Shown: positions 23,003 to 31,629, counted from the first letter of the stretch. The stretch: DNA of 39,046 nt from Candidatus Afararchaeum irisae (GCA_034190545.1 JAXIOF010000116.1:1-39046); one strand, 5' to 3'. The notes: generated from the sequence alone by a model not told the origin. Numbers and translations: made by a program.

Positions 23003-23635
23003 TCACACCGCGTCGACTGCGGTCTCAAGTAGGTCGAGAGCACGTACGGCGTCGTCTCTCTCTACGACTATTATCGTCTCAGTGTAACACGAGGTGATGT
23101 CGACTATGTTTATCTCCTCCGACATGAAACGTGATATCATGTACGACAGAACACCTGAGACATCGGTGATCTCCTCGGGCGACTCGACGACGATACCCGT
23201 GAGGTCGTGTCTCTCCTCGACGACCTCGCCCTCGCCGTCCTCGATACCCTCCCTGACCTCGTCGGCGTAGGTGTCGTCTGTGACTACCGTGGTGTAACTT
23301 CTCCCACGAACGAGATGGAAGAAGCCCGACTCTATACCCAAGTCTCCCACACGTGTCGCCGTGAAAGAGACTACGTTTCCCCTCAGAGAGACCCTCGAAC
23401 CGCCGAGCACCTTTCTTACCCTCTCGACGTTCTCGACGCCGTCTTCAAGCTCGTCGCCGTACCGTCTCAGTGCCGTCGTCACCGCCTCTATGTTGACGTC
23501 CCCGCCGACCTCCTCCTCGACCTCGGGCTTTATCTTCCTCGCTAAAGCGCGGTAGTTGACGACGCCCTCACGGAGACAGTCGAGCATATACGGGTAACGC
23601 GAGACTACATCACGGCAGTCCTGTGCGAGTGACAT
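23003..23635 (-). CDS. ACT-domain protein, haloarchaeal
   Basis: The 210-aa product has a helical N-terminal half (residues 1-75, REGVVNYRALARKI and IEAVTTALRRYG) and a C-terminal half with one or two ACT-like modules (about 80-205; GIVVESPEEITDVSGVLSYMISRFMSEEINIVDITSCYTE). ACT domains bind amino acids, so it may be an allosteric sensor; the N-terminal half resembles a DNA-binding or oligomerisation region but no motif is decisive. It is divergent from argG, with about 106 bases between the starts, which would be compatible with a role in amino acid metabolism. Confidence 0.75.
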   Translation of the reverse strand: MSLAQDCRDVVSRYPYMLDCLREGVVNYRALARKIKPEVEEEVGGDVNIEAVTTALRRYGDELEDGVENVERVRKVLGGSRVSLRGNVVSFTATRVGDLGIESGFFHLVRGRSYTTVVTDDTYADEVREGIEDGEGEVVEERHDLTGIVVESPEEITDVSGVLSYMISRFMSEEINIVDITSCYTETIIVVERDDAVRALDLLETAVDAV

Positions 23636-23741
23636 ACATGTAGTACGTCATAACAGACTAAAATACTGTGGTTTTGAACTATATAAGTCATTAACGACCC
23701 AAATACAAAGACTTTAGTTCTTTTACGTCTTAGACTGAGGT

Positions 23742-25007
23742 ATGACAGAGACGGATACACGTAAAGCAGTCCTCGCCTTCTCGGGAGGTCTCGACACGAG
23801 CGTCTGTGTTCCCCTTCTCAAGGAGGAGTACGGATACGACGAGGTCATTCCCGTAGTCGTCGACGTCGGACAGCCCGAGGAGGACATGGAGGAAGCCTAC
23901 GAACGCGCCGAGGAGCTCGACCTCGATCTCCGTGTCGTCGAGGCGAGCGAGGAGTACGCCGAGGAGTACATACTCCCCCTCATAAAGGCAAACGGAAGCT
24001 ACGAGGGTTACCCGATGGGCACCAGCATAGCGCGTCCCATCATAGCGCGCCACTGTCTCGATATAGCCCTCGAGGAGGACGCCGACGGTCTCGCACACGG
24101 CTGTACGGGAAAGGGCAACGACCAGCTCAGATTCGAGGCGGTCTGGCGTGAGTCCGACCTGGAGATAATTGCCCCGATGCGTGAGAAGAACCTCACTCGT
24201 GAGTGGGAGATAGAGTACGCACAGGATCACGGCATGAGCGTCCGAGCGACGAAGGAAGAGCCGTGGTCGATAGACTCGAACCTCTGGAGCCGTTCGATAG
24301 AGGGAGGAGAGCTCGAAAACCCGTCGAACGAGCCTCCCGAGGAGATCTTCGAGTGGACGGCGTCTCCCGTCGATGCCCCCGACGAACCCGATGTAGTCGA
24401 GATAGAGTTCGAGGAGGGCAGACCCGTCGCTCTAAACGTCGTCGAGGAAACCTCGACTGGCTCTCAGACTCCGTCCGAGAATGGGGAGATGGAGCTTCTC
24501 GAACTCATAAGGGAGCTACACGACGTCGCGGGGAAACACGGCGTCGGAAGAAACGACATGATGGAGGACCGCGTCTTAGGTCTCAAGGTGCGCGAGGTCT
24601 ACGAGCATCCCGCTGCGACAGTCCTCCTCAAGGCGCACGAGGATCTCGAGAGCCTTGTCCTGACACGTTCACAGCTCAAGTTCAAGTCGGGGGTCGAGGA
24701 AGAATGGAGCGAACTCGCCTACAAGGGTCTCGTCAACGAGCCTCTCTATGACAACCTCAACGCCTTCATAGAGTCGACACAGGAGAACGTCACCGGAACC
24801 GTGAGGATCAAGCTCCACAAGGGAACCGCACGCGTCGTCGGACGTGAGAGTCCCTACGGTCTATACGGCGAGGAGATGGTCTCGTTCGACACGGGAAGCG
24901 TGACACAGGACATAGACCAGACCGACGCCGTCGGCTTCTCGAAGTACCACGGCATACAGGGACGGTTCAGGAAGAAGTTTAATACTGGAGGACATTCACA
25001 AAGTTAG
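23742..25007 (+). CDS. argG: Argininosuccinate synthase
   Basis: Joins citrulline and aspartate with ATP, the penultimate step of arginine synthesis. The 421-aa product has the N-type PP-loop AFSGGLDTSV (residues 12-21), GYPMGTSIARP (about 88-98), the ATP/citrulline region HGCTGKGNDQLRFE (about 120-133) and IAPMREKNLTREWE. Length is normal. In many haloarchaea argH follows directly; here the next gene is an unrelated, AT-rich permease and no argH is present in the window. Confidence 0.95.
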   Translation: MTETDTRKAVLAFSGGLDTSVCVPLLKEEYGYDEVIPVVVDVGQPEEDMEEAYERAEELDLDLRVVEASEEYAEEYILPLIKANGSYEGYPMGTSIARPIIARHCLDIALEEDADGLAHGCTGKGNDQLRFEAVWRESDLEIIAPMREKNLTREWEIEYAQDHGMSVRATKEEPWSIDSNLWSRSIEGGELENPSNEPPEEIFEWTASPVDAPDEPDVVEIEFEEGRPVALNVVEETSTGSQTPSENGEMELLELIRELHDVAGKHGVGRNDMMEDRVLGLKVREVYEHPAATVLLKAHEDLESLVLTRSQLKFKSGVEEEWSELAYKGLVNEPLYDNLNAFIESTQENVTGTVRIKLHKGTARVVGRESPYGLYGEEMVSFDTGSVTQDIDQTDAVGFSKYHGIQGRFRKKFNTGGHSQS

Positions 25008-25212
25008 TGAGCAAGATCAGATATTTTGTTTCAAAAATAGAGCAAGACTGGGATACAGATGTCTCTAAGAATACTGGGTATATGTTATTTCTTGTATTCT
25101 ACTCGTAGAAACTATTTGTGTTCCAAGTTTTTGACTCTCCCATAAGGATCAGTAGTTGGATATGAGATGGATAACTAAACTTATTATTGGGGGATACTAG
25201 TAGAGTAGACAC

Positions 25213-26526
25213 ATGGGTAAAGAGCTAGGTCTGAAAGAGATAGTCGCCATGGGACTTGGAGGTATAATCGGCGGGGGAATCTTCGCAGTACTTGGTGTAG
25301 CTGCCAGACTCGCCGGGAATGCGGCGTTTCTGTCTTACTTCGTTGCTGGTCTAATAGCACTAGCGTCGGGCTACTCTTATTCAAAAATAACTGCTGAACT
25401 CGAAGAAGAGGGTGGATCGTTTACTTTTTTAGAGTACTATCTCTCAAACACGGACATAGCCGGAATGGTTGGATGGATGCTCATAGTTGGCTATATAGGA
25501 ACAATGGCAATGTATGCCTATGCGTTCGGTTCATTCACGTCGGGTCTCATCGGCATGGAGTCCCCTCTCGCTAGAGGAGCTATCTCAGTAGGAGTTATCT
25601 TCCTGTTCGTGGCGGTAAATCTGTCTGGGGTCGAGAAGTCAGGGAGTTCGGAGGATATACTTGTCTATGGCAAGATTGCAGTCCTCTCCCTTTTTATACT
25701 AACCGGGATATGGGCAGTTGTAACCCGTCCATCGCTGTCATTTTTCCAGGGTGGACTGTTCAACAAGGGAGTTACGTCACCCATCACTGCTATAGGTGCC
25801 ATATTCGTGTCGTTTGAGGGATTCCAGCTACTCACCTATGAGATCTCTGAGACCAAAGGAGGTATTCCAACACTCAAGAAAGGCATACTTTACTCAGTCG
25901 GAATCTCGACCCTGATATACGTCTTAGTGTCCGCTGTGACTACTAGTCTCGTCTCTCCAGAACAGATAATAAACCACAAAGAGACTGTCTTAGCTTTTGC
26001 TGCCTCAAAAGTGTTTGAGAACTCTCTGGCACGGACTGTCTTTACGTGGCTGGTGAGTGTTGCTGCGATCTTTTCGACGGCTTCAGCAATTAACGCCACC
26101 CTCTTTGGAACAGCTAAGCTCGCAGATAAGATTGCGACTGACAAAAAACTCCCCCAGATATTTTCCTTCAGGAACTGTAAAGGAGTCCCCTCCAGAAGCC
26201 TACTTATAGTAGGATCTTTATCTGCATTATTTACATTCATAGGGACTCTAGAGGAGATAACCACGTTCGCGTCTGTTGTGTTTATTGGTCTGTTTGGAGT
26301 AGTAAACACGATAGTTGTGGCTAAGATTGACCTCTCTGGTGCTATGAAGCTCATCCCTGCATTCGGAGTACTTGGGGCGTTTTCGGCTTTGGTTCTTCTA
26401 ATATGGCATCTCTATACGACTAAGATCCATATGTTAATCTTTGTTGCGGGTATTTTCAGTACGATTATAGTAATAGAGTTGCTGTATTTCGAACGGGAAG
26501 AAATTGAAGACGGACTGCCTGGGTAA
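25213..26526 (+). CDS. APC-family amino acid permease, probably acquired
   Basis: The 437-aa product begins with the APC motif MGLGGIIGGGIFAVLG (residues 13-28) and has about 12 membrane segments, the usual topology of amino acid-polyamine-organocation transporters. Substrate is unknown. Compared with the neighbours the DNA is clearly richer in A and T, uses TTT, AAA and GGA more, and the protein is less acidic; the 205-base leader is also AT-rich. This points to recent acquisition, perhaps disrupting an argG-argH arrangement. A TATA-like TAAACTTATTATT lies about 35 bases before the ATG. Confidence 0.85.
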   Translation: MGKELGLKEIVAMGLGGIIGGGIFAVLGVAARLAGNAAFLSYFVAGLIALASGYSYSKITAELEEEGGSFTFLEYYLSNTDIAGMVGWMLIVGYIGTMAMYAYAFGSFTSGLIGMESPLARGAISVGVIFLFVAVNLSGVEKSGSSEDILVYGKIAVLSLFILTGIWAVVTRPSLSFFQGGLFNKGVTSPITAIGAIFVSFEGFQLLTYEISETKGGIPTLKKGILYSVGISTLIYVLVSAVTTSLVSPEQIINHKETVLAFAASKVFENSLARTVFTWLVSVAAIFSTASAINATLFGTAKLADKIATDKKLPQIFSFRNCKGVPSRSLLIVGSLSALFTFIGTLEEITTFASVVFIGLFGVVNTIVVAKIDLSGAMKLIPAFGVLGAFSALVLLIWHLYTTKIHMLIFVAGIFSTIIVIELLYFEREEIEDGLPG

Positions 26527-26600
26527 CCTCCTCTAAAGCCTTAAAAAAACATCCATGGAACCAAGATTTCAGTTCACAAAAAGTCAGATTACCCTATCTG

Positions 26601-26738
26601 TCAGTATGAAACCAGACGTGCACACATGAAGTCGTCAAGGCATTCCTTGAAATGCTCGTGGTCGTGATGAACGTAAAATAGAGCGGCAGCACTCTCTTTT
26701 TTCAGATCCTTAGGTTGGTTGTTCATTCTGTCCGACAT
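26601..26738 (-). CDS. Possible 45-aa protein, unknown
   Basis: A short frame encoding a polar N terminus and the segment ALFYVHHDHEHFKECLDD, which is rich in histidine and acidic residues. AT-rich bases about 20-30 upstream of the ATG could serve as a promoter. I recognise no family; it may be a real small gene brought with the permease or a truncated remnant. Confidence 0.35.
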   Translation of the reverse strand: MSDRMNNQPKDLKKESAAALFYVHHDHEHFKECLDDFMCARLVSY

Positions 26739-26833
26739 CACAGTCTATACTACTATTTAGAACTACATATATGTTTGGTATAGGTTGTCAACCAAGGAGC
26801 TAGAGCGGTGTTCACCTAATGACAATATCGTGC

Positions 26834-26870
26834 TTTAGTATTACTCACCGCCCCTCGTAGAGGCGGTCTC
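26834..26870. repeat. 37-bp direct repeat, left copy
   Basis: Identical over 37 bases to 27614-27650, and partly similar for another ten bases beyond. The right copy is the end of the phosphodiesterase gene (last codons, stop and following bases); this left copy reproduces the same codons, YEGR and stop, without a gene attached. It marks one border of the VapBC islet. Confidence 0.9.
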
Positions 26871-26913
26871 GTAGATCCAGTAACGTAACTGCTTTGCGCA
26901 AACCCACCCAAAG

Positions 26914-26929
26914 ACACAATATTCTGTGT
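26914..26929. promoter_or_regulatory. Inverted repeat ACACA/TGTGT before vapB
   Basis: Five-base arms with a six-base AT-rich spacer, 17-32 bases before the vapB start. Antitoxins of the ribbon-helix-helix type usually repress their own operon at such dyads. Confidence 0.4.
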
Positions 26930-26945
26930 ATACATACTTTTCTGT

Positions 26946-27176
26946 ATGCCCAGCATCACGGTCAACGTAGACGCCGACCTCAAAGAGCGAATGGAAGAGC
27001 ATCCCGAGATCAACTGGAGTGAGGTAACACGCCAAGCCATACAGGAGAAAGTAGAGACACTTGAAGTAATGGACGAACTCACAAGTGAGAGCGAGCTTAC
27101 CGAAACTGACGTTCAGGAGATCGCCGAGAAGATCAACGAATCCGGACGTAATCGCGCCGACAAGGACTTAGTGTAG
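26946..27176 (+). CDS. vapB: VapB-like ribbon-helix-helix antitoxin
   Basis: The 76-aa product starts with a ribbon-helix-helix motif (ITVNVDADLKERMEEH then INWSEVTRQAIQEKV, residues 4-37), followed by an acidic, probably flexible tail that would wrap the toxin. It is 9 bases upstream of the PIN-domain gene. Codon choice (more ATC, CGC, CAA, less ATA and AGA) differs from the native genes around it, supporting transfer. Part of the repeat-bounded islet. Confidence 0.85.
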   Translation: MPSITVNVDADLKERMEEHPEINWSEVTRQAIQEKVETLEVMDELTSESELTETDVQEIAEKINESGRNRADKDLV

Positions 27177-27185
27177 ACTCGAAAG

Positions 27186-27602
27186 ATGAAGCTGGTTATC
27201 GACGCCAATGTTGTTATCTCTGCACTTATCGCCGATTCAAAGACACGTGAACTCATCGTCACACTCGAACCCGATCTCCTGACACCTGAGTTTGTCCACG
27301 ACGAAGTCGAGAATTACGAAGACATGATTGCAGTGAAGTCGGGCATGGAACCGGATCGAGTAGAACAGTTCATGGATCTCCTGTTCCGGTACATCGAGAC
27401 GACTCCTGCTGACGAATTCTATCAGTCGATTGAGACAGCGAAAGAAGCAATCGGAGATACCGACCCGGACGATGTGCTCTACTTAGCCTGCGCGATCGAA
27501 AGAAATGCTGCTATCTGGAGCGATGACTCTGACTTCGACAGACAGGACTTAGTCGACACTTACTCGACGAGCGACGTAATCAACTCGTTTGATACAGTCT
27601 AA
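27186..27602 (+). CDS. vapC: PIN-domain ribonuclease toxin
   Basis: The 138-aa product is a PIN domain with acidic residues at the expected places: D6 in VIDANVVI, E40 in HDEVENY, the DPDD cluster (about 94-97) and SDDSDF (about 112-117). PIN toxins of this type cut structured RNA and are held inactive by the partner antitoxin. The segment WSDDSDF and the overall length resemble the PIN_3-like branch rather than classical VapC, so the exact subfamily is open. Ends 11 bases before the right copy of the direct repeat. Confidence 0.85.
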   Translation: MKLVIDANVVISALIADSKTRELIVTLEPDLLTPEFVHDEVENYEDMIAVKSGMEPDRVEQFMDLLFRYIETTPADEFYQSIETAKEAIGDTDPDDVLYLACAIERNAAIWSDDSDFDRQDLVDTYSTSDVINSFDTV

Positions 27603-27613
27603 TGCCTCTGCGT

Positions 27614-27650
27614 TTTAGTATTACTCACCGCCCCTCGTAGAGGCGGTCTC
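27614..27650. repeat. 37-bp direct repeat, right copy (3' end of phosphodiesterase gene)
   Basis: The copy that belongs to the resident gene: it holds the last codons and stop of the phosphodiesterase (stop at 27625-27627) and about 11 bases beyond. It includes a small stem CCTC-GTA-GAGG inside ACCG...CGGT, possibly the gene's terminator and a recognisable structure for a recombinase. Confidence 0.9.
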
Positions 27651-28293
27651 CTAGTTCCTGAGGCAGACCCACGTCTTCTATCCTCTCGTCGACCTCTTCT
27701 ATCGGATACTCGACACGTCTCAGATCGACCTCGAACTCCTCGGTGTCGAGTACGGCGTACGCCGCCCGCGGGTCTCCGTCACGTGGCTGTCCCACGCTCC
27801 CCGGGTTGACTATGGTACCTTCGTCGAAGGTCTCTGAGTGCTGTACGTGTGTGTGTCCGAGTACGAGAACGTCCTCGTCCCCTATCAGTCTGGGCGAGAA
27901 CTCGTGGGGTCTCGTGTACCTGTCAGGGGCGTCGGGGGCACCGTGTGCGATATGTATACTAACACCGTCGTTCTCGATGTCTTTCTCGACGGGAAGTGAC
28001 TCGATGTACTCGAGGTCGTCGTCGGAGAGTCTGTCGCGTGTCCAGTCGACTGCACGTCCCGCTACTGAGTGGAAGCCGAAAGACGACCCACCGGCTACGG
28101 CGCGGTCGTGGTTGCCCTTTATCGACTCCACCCCTCTCTCCCTGAAGACGTCGATCACCTCAGTCGGGTAGGGGTTGTATCCGACTACGTCTCCTGCGTG
28201 TATCACACAGTCACAGTCGACTTCCATGTCTCGGAGCACCGATTCGAGTGCGGGAGCGTTACCGTGGACGTCGCTTATGATGCCTACTCTCAT
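27625..28293 (-). CDS. YfcE/MJ0936-type metallophosphoesterase
   Basis: A calcineurin-like phosphodiesterase: DVHGNAPALE (residues 8-17), GDVVGYNPYP (about 38-47), GNHDRAVAG (about 64-72), HGAP and GHTHVQ (about 140-145) are the metal-binding blocks. 222 aa from ATG at 28293. The frame stays open to 28332 but the conserved MRVGIISDVHG begins at 28293. Natural substrate unknown. Its 3' end is the target of the direct-repeat islet, yet the reading frame is complete. Confidence 0.9.
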   Translation of the reverse strand: MRVGIISDVHGNAPALESVLRDMEVDCDCVIHAGDVVGYNPYPTEVIDVFRERGVESIKGNHDRAVAGGSSFGFHSVAGRAVDWTRDRLSDDDLEYIESLPVEKDIENDGVSIHIAHGAPDAPDRYTRPHEFSPRLIGDEDVLVLGHTHVQHSETFDEGTIVNPGSVGQPRDGDPRAAYAVLDTEEFEVDLRRVEYPIEEVDERIEDVGLPQELGDRLYEGR

Positions 28294-28349
28294 GTCTTCA
28301 AATACGTTCCCGATCCCCAAGTCTCTGTTCAATAGACGTCTTCAAATAC
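28294..28349. repeat. 12-base direct repeat GTCTTCAAATAC
   Basis: Exact copies at 28294-28305 and 28338-28349 in the region between the divergent phosphodiesterase and riboflavin synthase genes. The second falls about 23-34 bases before the ribE ATG, where a TATA element is expected. Confidence 0.5.
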
Positions 28350-28371
28350 TGCGGGTTCCTGAATCTATATT

Positions 28372-28971
28372 ATGTTCACGGGAATAATAGAGGAGACGGG
28401 CGAGATACAACACGTCGACGAGACCGATGACGGCGTGCGTATCAGAATACGTGGCGACGAGGTTCTCGGAGACGTCGAGGAGGGCGCGAGCATAAGCGTG
28501 AGCGGCGTCTGTCTCACTGTCGAGGAGTACGGAGACTCGTGGTTCGAGGTCTTCCTCGCGCAGGAGACCGTCGAGAAGACCTATCTCGGAGACCTCTCCG
28601 AGGGCGACGTCGTCAACCTAGAACGTGCACTCCGCGCCGACGACAGACTCGACGGACATTTCGTACAGGGACACGTCGACACGACGACCCAGGTAACCGA
28701 TGTGAGACGCGTAGGTGACGACTGGGAGTACGACTTCGCTCTTCCCGACGACTACTCGGATTACATAGTCTCGAAGGGATCGGTCTCATTGGACGGAATA
28801 AGCCTCACAGTCGCCGAAGTCGAAGAGGAGAGCTTCACCGTCGCTGTGATACCCACGACACACGACCTCACAAATCTCTCGGAGAAAGAAGTCGGGGACA
28901 GCGTCAACATCGAGGTCGACGTCATAGCCAAGTACGTCGAGAGTCTCGTATCAGACTTCGGACAGACGTAG
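28372..28971 (+). CDS. ribE: Riboflavin synthase, lumazine-binding type
   Basis: Dismutates two molecules of dimethylribityllumazine into riboflavin. The 199-aa product is the bacterial-type trimeric enzyme with two homologous barrels: MFTGIIEETGEI starts the first and VVNLERALRADDRLDGHFVQGHVD the second, with ISVSGVCLTV and VSLDGISLTV as the matching ligand-binding motifs. Many archaea use an unrelated enzyme; haloarchaea commonly have this one. Its last 21 bases overlap the end of the VOC gene on the other strand. Confidence 0.95.
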   Translation: MFTGIIEETGEIQHVDETDDGVRIRIRGDEVLGDVEEGASISVSGVCLTVEEYGDSWFEVFLAQETVEKTYLGDLSEGDVVNLERALRADDRLDGHFVQGHVDTTTQVTDVRRVGDDWEYDFALPDDYSDYIVSKGSVSLDGISLTVAEVEEESFTVAVIPTTHDLTNLSEKEVGDSVNIEVDVIAKYVESLVSDFGQT

Positions 28972-29631
28972 GTAATGTCCGTCGGGGTCACGTATAACCA
29001 CAGAGCCATCTGAGTTTTCGGAGACCCAACAAGCCTTCTCTTCTGTCTCTTCGAGCCCGTCGAGGCTCTCGACCTCTATACCCATCTCGACGTGTACACC
29101 GCCTCTCGCGTCGGCGATTCCGAGATGTGGCTCCCAGAGTTCGAGGTCGAATCCCCCCGCGTCGAGACGAAGCCTCCGCCGCACGTCACCTCTGTCGTAG
29201 ACCTCCATGCCGAGCGACTCGTAGAACTCCTCCGACCTTTCGAGGTCTTCGACTTCGAGGACGACCTCGAATATACCGGTTATTCCCTCTCCCTCGCTGT
29301 CTTTCGCTCCTATCTCGACACAGTGCCCGTCGGGGTCGTAGAAGTAGGCTGACTTCGCCTCGCCGAAGGAGTACTCCGAGACCGAGAGTCCGAGGTCTAA
29401 GAGACGTGACAGCCACGATCCGTACTCCTCTGTCGGAGTCGAGAGTGCGAAATGCGTGTGTACTCCTCCTCTCGGAAGACCCGACGGTCTCCTCAGTACG
29501 ACTTCGGTACCCCCCGCGTCGAGACTCACGGCTCGGTCGGTCTCGTCGTCGACTTCGAGACCCAGGTTCGTGTAGAACCCCCTTGCCCTCCTCAGATACT
29601 TGACTTCGAGACCCAGCCGACTTAGCTCCAT
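28951..29631 (-). CDS. Tandem VOC (glyoxalase/dioxygenase) protein
   Basis: The 226-aa product consists of two vicinal-oxygen-chelate domains, residues 1-112 (LGLEVKYLRRARGFYTNLGLEV ... YFYDPDGHCVEIG) and 118-226 (VVLEVEDLERSEEFYESLGMEV ... DPDGHYLRL). Metal-ligand histidine and glutamate positions are visible in the first domain (HTHF, CVEIG). Such proteins include extradiol dioxygenases and glyoxalase relatives; the reaction here is unknown. The 3' end overlaps ribE tail to tail; the 5' end is divergent from nreA. Confidence 0.85.
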   Translation of the reverse strand: MELSRLGLEVKYLRRARGFYTNLGLEVDDETDRAVSLDAGGTEVVLRRPSGLPRGGVHTHFALSTPTEEYGSWLSRLLDLGLSVSEYSFGEAKSAYFYDPDGHCVEIGAKDSEGEGITGIFEVVLEVEDLERSEEFYESLGMEVYDRGDVRRRLRLDAGGFDLELWEPHLGIADARGGVHVEMGIEVESLDGLEETEEKACWVSENSDGSVVIRDPDGHYLRLSEV

Positions 29632-29698
29632 ACTTGACCTGCGTTATGCAGCACTAACACTAAAACTAAAGGTAACGCGGCTCGTCTGGGAAAGTAGA

Positions 29699-30949
29699 TT
29701 GCGACTCGACGACTACATAGAGATAGAGATCGACTCCGACGAGTCCTACGAGAGACGGAGACTCGCCAAAGAGAAGTCGTACGAGATCCTCGACTACCTC
29801 ACCGAGTCGAAGAACCGTTTCGAGGAGGTAGAACAGAGCGGCTCGCTCTTCGGAAGCACGTCTCCTTCGGTATTCGTCGGCAGGTCGAACTACCCGCGTG
29901 TCTCGGCGGGTCTCCTCTCTCCGGTCGCCGAGGAAGAAGACGCCTCGGAGTTCTCCGAGAGTCAGGACTGGTACGAACGCGGTCTGGGTATCGACAACGT
30001 CCTTCAGTACCGCACCGGACTCCTCAACTCCGACACCAGACTCGACGTAGAGGCGAGAGGCGGATTCGTCGACGTACAGCAGGAGGTCGCACTCGCCGAC
30101 CGTCCCGTCGATGTCGAGATACAGCTCGACGACACCCCCGACTTCGATGTCTCACTCGACCAGATTGCGACTCCCACAGGACCCAGAGCGACAGCCGACG
30201 AGGCGGAGCTTACCGAGAACCCTCACGTGCCCCGAAGCGTCGAGAAGGTATTCGGAGACGACGACTGGAAGGCGGAGGACGCGATGACGTATCTCTACGA
30301 CAAGGGCTTCGACGTCTACGAGATAGACGACATACTCTCGGCGGGTGCTCTCGGGCAGTCTGACGAGAGGAAGCTCGTCCCTACGAGATGGTCGATAACC
30401 GCGGTCGACGACGCCGTCGGCAGCCACATACGACACGAGATCAAGACCAACCCGTCGGTCGACTCCACGTATGTCTGGGAGAACACCTACATGGGAAACC
30501 GTTACTGGGTGATACTCTCGCCGGGGCAGTGGGAGTTCGAGCTAGTCGAGATAAAGAGTCCCGGGAGTATCTGGAACCCGTCCCCCGACGGAGACGTCTA
30601 CATGGCGAGCGCACACGAGGGATACGACGGAAGGACGACCTACGTCGACGAGACCGCGGGGGCGTACTACGCCTCACGCATCGGGGCTCTCGACTATCTC
30701 CGGTCGGTCGGACGACAGGCAAAATGTCTCGTAATACGTGAGGTCACCGACGATTACTGGGCTCCCGTCGGAGTCTGGCAGATACGTGAGAGCGTCCGGA
30801 ATGCTTTCGAGGACGAGAGCGGAGTCGCTGAGACCTTCCCCGAAGCAATAGATAAGGTTGTCTCGCGTCTCCCCGTCTCGACCGACCGTCTCAGACGTAA
30901 GTCGACTATGGTCTCGGGGCTCCAGACGAGTCTCGACGACTTCTTCTAG
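29699..30949 (+). CDS. nreA: NreA-type DNA repair protein with PIP box
   Basis: Archaeal Nre proteins act in DNA damage tolerance and bind the PCNA clamp. The 416-aa product has the conserved N-terminal YERRRLAKEKSYEILDYL, central PRVSAGLLSPV and LSPGQWEFELVEIKSPGSIW, and ends in QTSLDDFF, a textbook PCNA-interacting box (QxxLxxFF). The frame runs back to an ATG at 29600, but that start would overlap the start of the divergent VOC gene; TTG at 29699 gives the usual MRLDDYIE beginning and has an AT-rich box (about 29658-29671) roughly 30 bases upstream. Confidence 0.88.
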   Translation: MRLDDYIEIEIDSDESYERRRLAKEKSYEILDYLTESKNRFEEVEQSGSLFGSTSPSVFVGRSNYPRVSAGLLSPVAEEEDASEFSESQDWYERGLGIDNVLQYRTGLLNSDTRLDVEARGGFVDVQQEVALADRPVDVEIQLDDTPDFDVSLDQIATPTGPRATADEAELTENPHVPRSVEKVFGDDDWKAEDAMTYLYDKGFDVYEIDDILSAGALGQSDERKLVPTRWSITAVDDAVGSHIRHEIKTNPSVDSTYVWENTYMGNRYWVILSPGQWEFELVEIKSPGSIWNPSPDGDVYMASAHEGYDGRTTYVDETAGAYYASRIGALDYLRSVGRQAKCLVIREVTDDYWAPVGVWQIRESVRNAFEDESGVAETFPEAIDKVVSRLPVSTDRLRRKSTMVSGLQTSLDDFF

Positions 30950-30957
30950 TTTTAGTT

Positions 30958-31602
30958 TTAGATGATCTCGTCTACTGCGTCGCTCAGGGCGTCGAGCCCC
31001 TTCTCGAAGTCCCACTCCCCTCCGTCGCCCGTGTAGTTCGAGACCGCGATCACCGCCGAGACTTCGACGTCTCTGAGGTAACAGACCTGTGCGACACCGG
31101 CGGTCTCCATGTCCTCGACGACCGCGCCCGTCCTCTCACGTATCTCGCGCGCAGTCCTGTCGTTCGCCGAGACTGACGAGACGGTGGCTACGGCTCCCGA
31201 TCCGTCTGTCTCGACGTTGACGGGCGAGAGGTCGTACTCGTTGTATCTCCCCGGTGCTGTCTCGAAACCGAGGTCTTCCATGCCGTGGAACTCGTCGCTT
31301 GTGAGACCCAGGTCGGCGTGTACTGCACGCGTTCCCATAACTACGTCGCCGACCTCGACAGCCGTGTCTCGGAAGGCACCGCCTATACCTGCGTCTACGA
31401 CCTTCTCGATGTCGTACCTTTCGAGAGCCAACGTTACCGACGCCGCGGCGTTACTCCTCCCTATTCCCGTTACGACGACCAGGCTGTCGCCACACGAGTA
31501 GACCGGACGTCCGAGCACCTCGTCGACGGCTTCGGCTTCTCTTTCTCCTAAGACCGCCTCGGCTTCCTCCTCCATCGCTACACATACGAGTCTGTCTGCC
31601 AT
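30958..31602 (-). CDS. Nucleosidase of the futalosine hydrolase/MTA-SAH family
   Basis: The 214-aa product is a PNP/UDP-family nucleosidase: VTGIGRSNAAASVTLAL (about residues 41-57), DAGIGGAFRD (about 69-78), and the active-site segment VEDMETAGVAQVCY (about 163-176) with SNYTGDGGEWDF toward the end. The ME pair and SN.TG pattern resemble futalosine hydrolase as well as 5'-methylthioadenosine/SAH nucleosidase; I cannot choose. Extended upstream frames are antisense to the helicase gene, so ATG 31602 is used. Convergent with nreA, eight bases apart. Confidence 0.8.
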   Translation of the reverse strand: MADRLVCVAMEEEAEAVLGEREAEAVDEVLGRPVYSCGDSLVVVTGIGRSNAAASVTLALERYDIEKVVDAGIGGAFRDTAVEVGDVVMGTRAVHADLGLTSDEFHGMEDLGFETAPGRYNEYDLSPVNVETDGSGAVATVSSVSANDRTAREIRERTGAVVEDMETAGVAQVCYLRDVEVSAVIAVSNYTGDGGEWDFEKGLDALSDAVDEII

Positions 31603-31629
31603 CCGTAACCGTCTTAACTCCTCCAGACC

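Larger units (their letters stand above)
26527..26945. other. AT-rich region between permease and VapBC islet
   Basis: Contains one possible small gene on the minus strand (26601-26738), the left copy of the 37-bp direct repeat (26834-26870) and the vapB promoter region. Nothing else is convincing. Confidence 0.6.

Noticed and set aside
25021-25045. TTTTG-TTT-CAAAA near the argG end as another family hairpin
   Set aside because: Only five paired bases in an AT-rich region, and the loop is not closed by C and G in the family orientation; more likely a weak terminator or chance.
29600-29698. ATG start of nreA at 29600
   Set aside because: It would overlap the start of the divergent VOC gene and place an unlikely basic leader before the conserved MRLDDYIE beginning.
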